Of a stretch of 64,000 nucleotides of DNA, positions 49,215 through 58,703 are shown one piece after another. The stretch comes from Humidesulfovibrio sp. (GTDB taxonomy: Bacteria > Desulfobacterota > Desulfovibrionia > Desulfovibrionales > Desulfovibrionaceae). The notes under the pieces are model-generated. The model was not told where the DNA came from and searched no databases. It was given only the letters and a program-made list of their open reading frames with translations. The first letter of the stretch is position 1. The number at the start of each line of letters is the position of its first letter. The stretch covers positions 1 through 64,000 of the forward strand of contig JARLHQ010000006.1 of assembly GCA_031292175.1 (NCBI GenBank), written 5' to 3'. Both the position numbers and the translations under genes were made by a program.

Positions 49215-49763
49215 TTACTTGTGGCAGGCGTGGCAAGCGTTGCTGACGCCGTTTTCAGCGTGACAGCGCTCGCACTTCCACATTTTCATGGTCTGCTTGC
49301 TGTACCCGGACAACCGGTTCTGGTAGAAGACCGGCGGAGTGTCGTTCTTGGCCATGTCAGGATGGCAGGACGTGCACTCCAAGGTCTCGTGCGCCTTGTG
49401 GCTGAAAATCACGTTGTCGGGCTGGTACTGGTAGATGAGCCAGGGAACTTCCTTGCCCGTCTTGGCGTACTGCTCGACATAAACCTTCTCGGCCGGGTCG
49501 CTGCCCTGCACGTCGGAATGACACTCCGCGCATTTCTCATTGGTCGGAATGCCGGCGAAGGACCCGTCATCCCGGAAAGTATGGCAGCCCGCACACTCCA
49601 GACCCTGCTCCTGGTGGATCTTGTGGCTGAAGCGAACGGGTTGGGTTTTCTTGCTATACATCAAATCGGGAAAGAGAACCCAGCCTGCGATCAATGCGGC
49701 AACAAAGCCGATCACGAAGGGCAAAGCCCCCCCACACCCCTTGCACTGTTTCTTTTCCTCCAT
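49215..49763 (-). CDS. qrcA: Qrc complex multihaem cytochrome c subunit QrcA
   Basis: A 182-residue membrane-anchored periplasmic cytochrome. An N-terminal helix (about 14-33) is preceded by an unusual cytoplasm-side CKGC pair. Five haem-binding CxxCH motifs are countable (CAGCH, CAECH, CTSCH, CERCH, CHACH); the described Desulfovibrio QrcA is usually given as hexahaem, so a sixth haem would need an atypical site. It accepts electrons from periplasmic type I cytochrome c3 reduced by hydrogenases and formate dehydrogenases. It is the first gene of the operon, and a good promoter precedes it. Confidence 0.93.
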   Translation of the reverse strand: MEEKKQCKGCGGALPFVIGFVAALIAGWVLFPDLMYSKKTQPVRFSHKIHQEQGLECAGCHTFRDDGSFAGIPTNEKCAECHSDVQGSDPAEKVYVEQYAKTGKEVPWLIYQYQPDNVIFSHKAHETLECTSCHPDMAKNDTPPVFYQNRLSGYSKQTMKMWKCERCHAENGVSNACHACHK

Positions 49764-49820
49764 AACCTCGCCCCATCGCTCCTTAGTTTCTGGTCAAATT
49801 TCGCCACGAAAAACTGCGTT

Positions 49821-49850
49821 TTCATAAAGGACCATGCTCTTGCGTGTCAA
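49821..49850 (-). promoter_or_regulatory. Promoter of the qrc operon
   Basis: On the minus strand TTGACA (49845-49850), an 18-base spacer and TATGAA (49821-49826) lie ~60 bases before qrcA. The -35 is perfect, the -10 fair. Confidence 0.65.
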
Positions 49851-49866
49851 GAGCTTAGGAAATAAT

Positions 49867-51315
49867 TCACGTGTTCTCGCGCTTCACCCGCCCATATTCA
49901 TCGTCAAAGCGTACGATATCATCCTCTTCCAGGTACGGCCCGCTTTGAATCTCTATGATCTCCAGCGGCACCTTACCGGGATTCGCCAGGCGGTGCGTGG
50001 TGGCCTTGCCGATGTCCACGGCCTGATTCTCCACAAGCAGGCGCTCCGTGCCGCCGATCTCGACCAGGGCCGCCCCCGAAACCACCACCCAGTGCTCGCT
50101 CCGGTGGTGGTGCATCTGCAGGCTCAAACGCGCGCCCGGCAGCACTTCAATGCGCTTGATCTTGTAGTGCGGCCCTTCCTCCAAGACCGAATAGCTGCCC
50201 CAGGGGCGCTTTACGGTGAGGTGGCATTCCACCAGCTGGCTGCCCTGGGCCTTCAAGAGTGCCACGATCTCCTTCACCCGCTGCACGTCGGTGAGCGGGC
50301 AGGCCAGGGTGGCGTCGCGGGTCTGGATCATGATCATGCCGGAAAGGCCCACCACGGCCAGCTTGCCGCCCTTGGAGATGAGCAGGCAGTCGCGGCAGTC
50401 GATGGCCAGCACGTCGCCCTGGATGACATTGCCCCGCTCATCCTTCTTGCCCAGACGGTAGATGGCCTCCCAGTTGCCGAGGTCATCCCAGTCGAACCGG
50501 GCCTCCACCACGGCGATGTTCGTGATTTTTTCCACAATGCCGTAGTCCACTGAAAGATTGGGCAAGCCGCCGTACCCGCGGCCAAGGGGCTTCTCCCCCC
50601 GCAGTTCCCACCACTTCCAGAGTTCCGGCGCATGGGCGTGCACGGCCTCCAAAAATTCTCCGGCGCGGAACACGAACATGCCGCTGTTCCAGTAATGGCG
50701 CCCGCTTTTGAGGAACTCCAGCGCCTTTTCGAGCCCAGGCTTTTCAATGAAGCGTTCCACCGCGTAGGCGCCGTCCGCCAGGCGCTCCCCCCGGGCGATA
50801 TAGCCGTAGCCGGTTTCCGGCTTGCTTGGGGGCACGCCGAAGGTCACGAACCGCCCCGTCGCGGCCAGGCCCATGCCCTGGTCAAGGGAAAAACGCCAGC
50901 CCTCCAGCGCCTCCACCAGATGATCGGACGGGAACACGGCCACCAGGTCGCGCGCCGCCTCGCCCGGGCCTTCCTGTTGCGGCACGATGCGGTCCAGGGC
51001 CAGCAGGATCGCGGGCAGCGTGTTGCGCGCCAGGGGCTCGGCCAGCACGTGCTCGTCCAGAGCCAGGTTCAGGCTGCGCAGTTGGCTGCGCACCTCGAAC
51101 ACATGCTCCTCATTGGTCACCACCCAGATGTTCGCCACGGGAAAGGTCTCAAGCACCCGCTTCGCCGTCTGCTGCAAGAGGGTCATGTCACCGTTCAGGG
51201 CCAGCAGTTGCTTGGGGAACAACGCCCGCGACAGCGGCCAGAGCCGTGTGCCCGAACCGCCCGCCAGGATGATGGCGTGCCGGGTCGGGGCTTCGGCTGA
51301 AGGAGTGCGATTCAT
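49867..51315 (-). CDS. manC: Mannose-1-phosphate guanylyltransferase / mannose-6-phosphate isomerase
   Basis: A 482-residue bifunctional enzyme making GDP-mannose (and interconverting fructose-6-P and mannose-6-P) for surface polysaccharide. The nucleotidyltransferase domain (1-~345) has GGSGTRLWPLSR, FIEKPGLEKALEFL and the WNSGMFVFRAG motif. The C-terminal cupin (about 375-475) has RPWGSYSVLEEG and LSLQMHHHRSEHWVVVSG with metal-binding His. It lies 21 bases after rfbC. No GDP-mannose-using glycosyltransferase is in the window. Confidence 0.96.
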   Translation of the reverse strand: MNRTPSAEAPTRHAIILAGGSGTRLWPLSRALFPKQLLALNGDMTLLQQTAKRVLETFPVANIWVVTNEEHVFEVRSQLRSLNLALDEHVLAEPLARNTLPAILLALDRIVPQQEGPGEAARDLVAVFPSDHLVEALEGWRFSLDQGMGLAATGRFVTFGVPPSKPETGYGYIARGERLADGAYAVERFIEKPGLEKALEFLKSGRHYWNSGMFVFRAGEFLEAVHAHAPELWKWWELRGEKPLGRGYGGLPNLSVDYGIVEKITNIAVVEARFDWDDLGNWEAIYRLGKKDERGNVIQGDVLAIDCRDCLLISKGGKLAVVGLSGMIMIQTRDATLACPLTDVQRVKEIVALLKAQGSQLVECHLTVKRPWGSYSVLEEGPHYKIKRIEVLPGARLSLQMHHHRSEHWVVVSGAALVEIGGTERLLVENQAVDIGKATTHRLANPGKVPLEIIEIQSGPYLEEDDIVRFDDEYGRVKRENT

Positions 51316-51336
51316 GGCAAGGACTCCCAGCGGGGG

Positions 51337-51918
51337 TTAGTCGCGCGCGCCGCCGCCACACGGCGGATCGCACGCAAAGGGGGTGTCAAAATCCTTAAGC
51401 CGGGGCAGCAAATGGTCCTTGGGCGAGAGCACGGGATCGGCCTCGGGCCAGACGATGCCCAGGTCCGGATCGTTCCACAGGATGCCCCCGTCGGCCTGCG
51501 GCGCGTAGGGGGCGTCCACCTTGTAGAGGAATTCCGTGTCCGGGGCCAGGGTGAGATAGCCGTGGGCGAAGCCCTTGGGCAGGAACAGGCGCAGCATGTT
51601 CTCGGCGGAGAGCTCCACGCTGTAATGACGCCCGAAGGTGGGCGAACCGCGCCTAAGGTCCACGGCCACGTCGAGCACGCTGCCGCGCACGACCCACACC
51701 AGCTTGGCCTGGGCAAAGGGCGGACGCTGGAAATGCAGCCCGCGCAACACGCCTTTTTGCGTGGAATAGGCATGGTTATCCTGCACGAAGCGCGCGCGCA
51801 CGCCCAGGGCCTCGAAAGCGGCCTCGCTGTAGGTCTCCATGAAAAAGCCCCGCTCGTCGCGGAATACCTTGGGCTCGAGAAGCAACAGCCCCGGCAGCCC
51901 TGTTTCGATCATGCGCAT
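51337..51918 (-). CDS. rfbC: dTDP-4-dehydrorhamnose 3,5-epimerase
   Basis: A 193-residue cupin enzyme for the third step of dTDP-L-rhamnose synthesis. FRDERGFFMETYSEAAF, VQDNHAYSTQKGVLRGLHFQRPPFAQAKLV (catalytic His and the general RGLHxQ motif), FLPKGFAHGYLTLA with the second His, and YKVDAPYAPQADGGILWND are all typical. The start was set at 51918. The C-terminus ends in a cysteine/glycine-rich CGGGARD, longer than most. With manC it forms a short surface-sugar operon; rfbA, rfbB and rfbD are elsewhere. Confidence 0.95.
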   Translation of the reverse strand: MRMIETGLPGLLLLEPKVFRDERGFFMETYSEAAFEALGVRARFVQDNHAYSTQKGVLRGLHFQRPPFAQAKLVWVVRGSVLDVAVDLRRGSPTFGRHYSVELSAENMLRLFLPKGFAHGYLTLAPDTEFLYKVDAPYAPQADGGILWNDPDLGIVWPEADPVLSPKDHLLPRLKDFDTPFACDPPCGGGARD

Positions 51919-52107
51919 CGCCCGCCCGCCCCCAGAAAATGTGGTATCCGCGTGCCCTAACCGAAAAGCCGGGGCAGCACAACCGCCCGCGCCGCCAGAC
52001 TCTCTGGAGCCCTTCCCTTTCCCGCGCGTGTCTGCTACTGCTCTCGCGCAGGCAAGGGCCGCGGACTGCGCGGACCGACCAAGGCAGCCCACCAACGGCG
52101 AGGGATC

Positions 52108-52692
52108 ATGAACTCCCTGGACATCATCATCATTGCGATCATCGGCCTGGTGGCCTTCCGGGGATACCACCGGGGGCTCATCAAGGAAGCCGTGTCCTTA
52201 AGCTCGGTCTTCATCGGGCTTTTTGTGGCCTCGCACCTGCATGGCATCTTCGTGCCGCACCTCAAGGTCTACATCTCCAATCTCGGCACGGTCCAGGCCC
52301 TGAGCTACATGATCACCTTCATCGGCACCCTGGTGGCCTTGTGGTTTCTTGTGCGTTTCCTGCAAGACGTGCTCAAGGTGGCCATGCTCACCGTCGTGGA
52401 CAAGGCCGCAGGCGCGGCCTTCGGCGCGGTGGAAGGGCTTCTGCTTTCGCTGGTGCTGCTCCTGCTGCTCAAGGCCATGCTGCCCGGAACCGTGGTGGTG
52501 AAGCAGTCCGTGTTCGCCCAGAAGACCGAGCCAGCCCTGGTGCTCCTGGCCAACTTCACCCCCGAGCCCATCCGGGAAACCCTGGAGGAGGGCGGCTTCG
52601 CCCTGCCGAAACCGGCCCCGCCGCCAATGCCGGTGCACAGGCCTATCCACCAGTACCCGCAGAAAAAATCCAAAGAAAGAACCACAATCTGA
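52108..52692 (+). CDS. CvpA-family membrane protein
   Basis: A 194-residue protein of the CvpA (colicin V production) family with four membrane helices in the first ~130 residues: LDIIIIAIIGLVAFRGYHRGL, the next three helices, then a soluble Pro-rich tail. Its role is uncertain (linked to purF operons and envelope stress in other bacteria). It is divergent from rfbC (190-base gap) and 41 bases before mazG, probably in one operon with it. Confidence 0.85.
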   Translation: MNSLDIIIIAIIGLVAFRGYHRGLIKEAVSLSSVFIGLFVASHLHGIFVPHLKVYISNLGTVQALSYMITFIGTLVALWFLVRFLQDVLKVAMLTVVDKAAGAAFGAVEGLLLSLVLLLLLKAMLPGTVVVKQSVFAQKTEPALVLLANFTPEPIRETLEEGGFALPKPAPPPMPVHRPIHQYPQKKSKERTTI

Positions 52693-52733
52693 CGCCCGCC
52701 CGCAGGCGCCGGCGCACTTAGGAGAGACGGACC

Positions 52734-53531
52734 GTGAACCCGGACGCCCTTTCGCTCGCCAAGGTCCAGGAGGTCATCGACGCCTTGCTTGGACCCGGCG
52801 GCTGCCCCTGGGACCAGAAGCAGACCCCCAAGAGTCTCTGCGACTACATCGTTGAAGAAGCTTTCGAGCTGGTCTCGGCCATCCGCGCCGACGACCCGGC
52901 GGAAACCTGCGAGGAACTGGGCGACGTACTCTTCCTGCTGCTTTTCCAGGCCACGCTGGCCCAGCGCGCCGGACAGTTCGAGCTGACGGACGTGGTGGCC
53001 CAGAACGCGGCCAAAATGATCCGCCGCCACCCTCACGTCTTCGGCGACACCGTGCTGGCGGACCAGGAAGAACTGCTGCGCAACTGGGAACGCATCAAGC
53101 GCGGGGAAAAAGCCGGAAACGGCAAGAAGAACGGCGCGTATGACTCCCTGCCCGAGGGGCTGCCGCCGCTTTTGAAGGCCTACCGCATCCACGCCAAGGC
53201 CGCGCGCCTGGGCTTCACCTGGGAGAAGGACGAGGACGCCCGCGCCCAGTTCGACGCTGAGTGGCGGGAGTACGAGGCGGCCTGCGAGGGCGGCGATCCC
53301 GCGCGCATGGAGGAGGAGTTCGGCGACGCGCTGTTCACGCTGGTGGAGCTGGGCCGCAGGCGCGGCATCAAGGCCAACGCGGCGCTGGACACGGCCAATC
53401 TGAAATTCCTGGCGCGCTACGAGCGCATGGAGGAGATTGCCCGGGAGCGCGGGCTCGATCTTTTGGAAATGGACCTGGAAGACAAAAACCGCCTCTGGGA
53501 CGAGGCCAAGGCCCAGCTGGCGAAGGACTAG
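52734..53531 (+). CDS. mazG: Nucleoside triphosphate pyrophosphohydrolase MazG
   Basis: Hydrolyses (d)NTPs to NMP and pyrophosphate, thereby limiting toxic or stress nucleotides. The 265-residue protein has the two tandem MazG domains. The first (1-~120) shows GGCPWDQKQTPKSL, the EEAFELVSAI helix and CEELGDVLFLLLFQ with its metal-binding acidic residues; the second repeats EEEFGDALFTLVELGRRRGI. The start is GTG at 52734 with AGGAGAG eight bases before it. Its stop and that of the convergent ComFB gene share one CTAG. Confidence 0.95.
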   Translation: MNPDALSLAKVQEVIDALLGPGGCPWDQKQTPKSLCDYIVEEAFELVSAIRADDPAETCEELGDVLFLLLFQATLAQRAGQFELTDVVAQNAAKMIRRHPHVFGDTVLADQEELLRNWERIKRGEKAGNGKKNGAYDSLPEGLPPLLKAYRIHAKAARLGFTWEKDEDARAQFDAEWREYEAACEGGDPARMEEEFGDALFTLVELGRRRGIKANAALDTANLKFLARYERMEEIARERGLDLLEMDLEDKNRLWDEAKAQLAKD

Positions 53532-53824
53532 TCCTCGCCCTTGCCCGTGGGGGCATTCTCCACGCGACCGATGGCGACGCGCAGCTCACGCTCAATCTCC
53601 GCGTCGCTCACGCTCTCGTGGATGACGATGGAGCCGCTCTGCTTATAGCGCGGAGACAGGTTGTTCAGAGTCAGAGCGTAGATGTCCTGAACATCCAGAT
53701 AGCTCGGCTTGTAGTCAAGAAACTCGGCCAGAACCGAAGGCATAAGCTTGGCCACCCGCTCCTCGTTGCGGTTGCGGATGCCATCCAGGGGCACGCCATT
53801 CACTTCGCGCTTATTCTGCGACAT
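53528..53824 (-). CDS. ComFB-like late-competence-domain protein
   Basis: A 98-residue protein matching the ComFB domain: VPLDGIRNRNEERVAKLMPS, FLDYKPSYLDVQDIYALTLN and LSPRYKQSGSIV. Homologues in other bacteria include c-di-GMP-binding members. A role in competence here is not supported by neighbours. The start was set at 53824 (MSQNKREVNG) with GGAGG upstream. It overlaps mazG convergently by four bases. Confidence 0.82.
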   Translation of the reverse strand: MSQNKREVNGVPLDGIRNRNEERVAKLMPSVLAEFLDYKPSYLDVQDIYALTLNNLSPRYKQSGSIVIHESVSDAEIERELRVAIGRVENAPTGKGED

Positions 53825-53954
53825 GCCGCGTTCCTCCATCTGGTTGTGCGGCCCGGCCCGGGAAAGGGCGCGCGCCAGAATCCACACCACAGCCATAGCC
53901 CATGCCCAGCCTTGAGGCAAGGGGCTGGAGCGTTGGCCCTCGCCGTTCTTCGGA

Positions 53955-53987
53955 CAAAAAAGATGCGCCAGCCCAAAAGCCGGCGCA
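53955..53987 (-). terminator. Rho-independent terminator after rlpA
   Basis: TGCGCCGGC pairs with GCTGGCGCA around a TTTTGG loop (one G-T pair) and is followed on the minus strand by TCTTTTTTG. It lies 30-odd bases past the rlpA stop. Confidence 0.88.
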
Positions 53988-54018
53988 CCCCCACCACGTT
54001 CGAAATGTCGGAGAGCCG

Positions 54019-55017
54019 CTAGGCTCCGGTGCTGATGAAGCTCGACGGGAACTCGTCCTTCACGGCGCGCAGCACCTCCTCGGCCTCCTCGCGGGCCTGG
54101 AAGCTGCCTGCCTGCACCACGGAGAGCTCACGCTCGCCACGCACGGCGTGGACCACGCGCGCGCCCCGGAAGCCGGATTGCACCAGACGTTCCTTGACCT
54201 TACGCGCGTTCTCGTCCTGGGCGAAGGCCCCCACCTGCACGCTGTACTGTCCGCCCTGGCTCATGCCAGCGCCCTGCTCGGCCATCTGCGGCTGAGTCTT
54301 GGCGCTTTGCGCCTTGTTGGCCAAGGCAGGGGCCTTCGCCTGAGCGGGCCTGGAGGCCTGGGGGCGAGCAGGCTCGTCATCCAGATTTTTCTCAACATAC
54401 TGCTTGGGCTTGCGTGGCGGGCTGTCGGCCGAAGCCACGGCCACGCCATTGTAGCCGCCATTGGCGAGGACCGGGTTGTCCGCCACGCCCTCCACCCGCA
54501 CGTGGGCCACGCCGTTGTCGGCCATGCCCAGAAGCCGGGCCGAGGCGTAGGAGAGGTCGATGATGCGGCCGTCCACAAAGGGACCGCGGTCATTGATGAC
54601 CAGATCCAGCTGCCGGCCATTGTCCATGTTGGTCACATGGACCTTGGAGCCCAGCGGCAGGGTCTTGTGCGCGGCGGAAATGCTGAACATGTCATACGTC
54701 TCGCCGGTGGCGGTCTTCTTACCGTGAAAATCTATGCCGTACCAGGAGGCCAGCCCGTCCTGCCGGAAGCCCAGGGCTGACTGCACCGGCCAGTAGGTTT
54801 TGCCCATAACGGAATAGGGCTGAATCTTGGGATCCACCTGGCCGGGCAACGTCTTATAATTGACGCGCGCGCGATCCTGCCTGCCCGAGGCATACTGCTG
54901 TGGGGAGCCAGACGCTTCCGAGGACTGGATGCGCTGCGACTCCCCGAGCGGCATGTACGCGCACCCCGCAAGGGCGCAAAACGCTACAAAGACAAAAGGT
55001 CGTATAATCTTCACCAT
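54019..55017 (-). CDS. rlpA: RlpA-family septal lytic transglycosylase (DPBB + SPOR)
   Basis: A 332-residue outer-membrane lipoprotein that cleaves naked glycan at the septum. The signal ends in ALAGC (lipobox, near 19). The double-psi beta-barrel (about 85-175) has GLASWYGIDFHGKKTATGETYD, FSISAAHKTLPLGSKVHVTN and INDRGPFVDGRIIDLSYASA, with the catalytic His and Asp. A SPOR domain (about 255-332) follows a Pro/Ala/Gln-rich linker. The start was set at 55017 (MVKIIRPFVF) with GGAGG before it. A terminator follows. Confidence 0.93.
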   Translation of the reverse strand: MVKIIRPFVFVAFCALAGCAYMPLGESQRIQSSEASGSPQQYASGRQDRARVNYKTLPGQVDPKIQPYSVMGKTYWPVQSALGFRQDGLASWYGIDFHGKKTATGETYDMFSISAAHKTLPLGSKVHVTNMDNGRQLDLVINDRGPFVDGRIIDLSYASARLLGMADNGVAHVRVEGVADNPVLANGGYNGVAVASADSPPRKPKQYVEKNLDDEPARPQASRPAQAKAPALANKAQSAKTQPQMAEQGAGMSQGGQYSVQVGAFAQDENARKVKERLVQSGFRGARVVHAVRGERELSVVQAGSFQAREEAEEVLRAVKDEFPSSFISTGA

Positions 55018-55319
55018 ATGGCCTCCATGCGAACGTGGTTTCGCTTCCCCCTCCCAGGACCCCGCCAAGGCCCGGTCCTTGCGGCCGGACAACACCATGT
55101 GCAGCATGGCGGTACGCAGAATCACCCCCGTCTTAGGTGGCAATTTTGACAGAAGCTGGTTGCGAAACGCTATCTTGCAAGGATTGAACCACATTTTTTT
55201 TCTTGACATCCCGCGCCATGCGGCTCAAAGCTTGCGCTCACTTGTCGTTAAGGAAGGACGCTTGTGCGCCAACCGAAAATGACGCAAACTTCAGAATCAT
55301 TTCAGGAGCTTAGATTTTT
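55018..55319. other. Divergent rlpA-RRM intergenic region
   Basis: About 300 bases. A perfect TTGACA is at 55203-55208 on the plus strand but has no good -10 at 16-18 bases; a leader of ~90 bases would precede the RRM gene, as often seen in cold-inducible RNA-binding protein genes. A poly-T run (55194-55201) precedes it. No gene is seen. Confidence 0.45.
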
Positions 55320-55589
55320 ATGCCCAAGTCCATCTATGTCGGCAACATTCCTTTCAGCACCTCCGAGGACGACCTGCGTAACCTGTTCGCTCAGTACGGC
55401 GAGGTCATGTCTGTGAAGTTCATCAACGACCGCGAGACCGGCCGCTTCCGTGGCTTCGGCTTCGTGGAGATGGACGACTCCTCCGCCAAGCAGGCCATTG
55501 ACGCCCTCAACGGCAAGGAAATCGGCGGCCGCGCGCTTCGTATCAACGAAGCTCAGGAGCGTCAGCCCCGCCCCCGTCGCGACTACTAG
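55320..55589 (+). CDS. RNA-binding protein with a single RRM domain
   Basis: An 89-residue single RRM: RNP2 IYVGNIPFS at 5-13 and RNP1 RGFGFVEM near 43-50, followed by the second helix and strand and a short Arg-rich tail (RQPRPRRDY). It binds single-stranded RNA. Such small RRM proteins are common in Desulfovibrio and cyanobacteria and are often cold-induced. The start at 55320 has an AGGAG site somewhat far upstream. A strong terminator follows, so it is monocistronic. Confidence 0.95.
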   Translation: MPKSIYVGNIPFSTSEDDLRNLFAQYGEVMSVKFINDRETGRFRGFGFVEMDDSSAKQAIDALNGKEIGGRALRINEAQERQPRPRRDY

Positions 55590-55632
55590 CCGCCTCGGAA
55601 CGCCGGCAATAGAAAATTTCCGGCTACAAGCA

Positions 55633-55663
55633 CCCCGTCCCGCAGTAGCGGGACGGGGTTTTT
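55633..55663 (+). terminator. Rho-independent terminator after the RRM gene
   Basis: CCCCGTCCCGC-AGTA-GCGGGACGGGG is a perfect 11-bp stem followed by TTTTT, 43 bases past the stop codon. Confidence 0.97.
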
Positions 55664-55803
55664 CCATTCCATAACAACACCGCGCCCGGCCTCCGCACCG
55701 CACCGGAGGCCGTCACAGTGGTGTTGCCTCAAAGACATTGTCCGGTTACTCTCGTCCCGTATGCTTCCCCCACCTCGTAACCCAGCCCAAAGGATTTCCC
55801 CGC

Positions 55804-57648
<1,845 letters not shown>

Positions 57649-57666
57649 CCCCACAGGAGGTTTGCC

Positions 57667-58632
57667 GTGAATCCGCTGCGCCTGTTCCTGAAACCCTCGG
57701 CGCGCCGCTTCCTCGAAGAAGCGGACAACCTGGGCTTCAGCACCGGCAAGAAGCTGCACGGCTACATCTACCTGCGCTGGCCTTACCTCTATATCCGCCT
57801 CATCACCGGCGAGCACCCCCTGGCCAAGTTCCTGGCCAGGGGGGCCCGCTGGCTCGACCGCCTCAAGCCCTCCCGCGTGGAGCGCCGCCGCAAGGCCAAA
57901 AAGGCCAGCCGCGCTGGCACCGGCCTCCGCTTCGCTGACACGTACCACGGCAAGGTCATGCCCACCGACGAGGCCGTGAAGCTCGTCAAGATCGGCCGCG
58001 AGGTAAGCCTCACCACGCCGGAAACCGTCGTGCCCTATCAGCTCGCGCGGGACATCGTGCTCAAGAACCCGGAGCACATCGTGGTCTTCGACTGCCCCTG
58101 CCGCGCCGCCAGGGCCAATCCCTGCACGCCCATGGACGTGTGCATGGTCATGGGCGAGCCCTTCGCCAGCATGGTGCTGGAGCACCACGAAAAACGCGCC
58201 CGGCGCGTCACTTCCGACGAGGCCGTCGCCATCCTGAAGGCCGAAAACGCGCGCGGACACGTGCACCACGCCTTTTTCAAGGACGTGGTCCTGGGCCGCT
58301 TCTATGCCATCTGCAACTGCTGCTCCTGCTGCTGCGGGGCCATAGCCGCCCAGCGCCACGGCGTAAACATGCTGGCCTCCTCCGGCTACGTGGTGCAGGT
58401 GGACCTTGACCGTTGCGTGGGCTGCGGCAACTGCGCCCAGTTCTGCCAGTTCGGGGCGCTCAAGGCGCGCGACCGCACGCTGCAGATGAAGACCGCCCGC
58501 TGCATGGGCTGCGGGGCCTGCGTGAGCAAGTGCCCCAAGCAGGCGCTCTCGCTCAAGGCTGATCCCTGCCGGGGCATGCCGCTGCTGGTGGACGAGATCG
58601 TGAAGAACGCCTCTGGCGGCCAAGGGGCCTGA
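57667..58632 (+). CDS. Ferredoxin-like 4Fe-4S protein with extra cysteine-rich region
   Basis: A 321-residue iron-sulfur protein. Its C-terminus has two [4Fe-4S] motifs (CVGCGNCAQFCQFGA and CMGCGACVSKCPKQA). The middle has further cysteines: DCPCRAARANPC, then CNCCSCCCGAIAAQRHG, a dense seven-cysteine block typical of an uncharacterised deltaproteobacterial family. The N-terminal ~90 residues are basic and unlike known enzymes. The start is GTG at 57667 with AGGAGG six bases upstream. It follows typA so closely that it is likely coexpressed, but the two have no known functional link. Confidence 0.85.
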   Translation: MNPLRLFLKPSARRFLEEADNLGFSTGKKLHGYIYLRWPYLYIRLITGEHPLAKFLARGARWLDRLKPSRVERRRKAKKASRAGTGLRFADTYHGKVMPTDEAVKLVKIGREVSLTTPETVVPYQLARDIVLKNPEHIVVFDCPCRAARANPCTPMDVCMVMGEPFASMVLEHHEKRARRVTSDEAVAILKAENARGHVHHAFFKDVVLGRFYAICNCCSCCCGAIAAQRHGVNMLASSGYVVQVDLDRCVGCGNCAQFCQFGALKARDRTLQMKTARCMGCGACVSKCPKQALSLKADPCRGMPLLVDEIVKNASGGQGA

Positions 58633-58703
58633 GATTTGCGGTGCTCGACAGATCTTCTCCGAGCATTCACTGACGGCTTACAACCATCCGCGCCGCACTC
58701 TGC

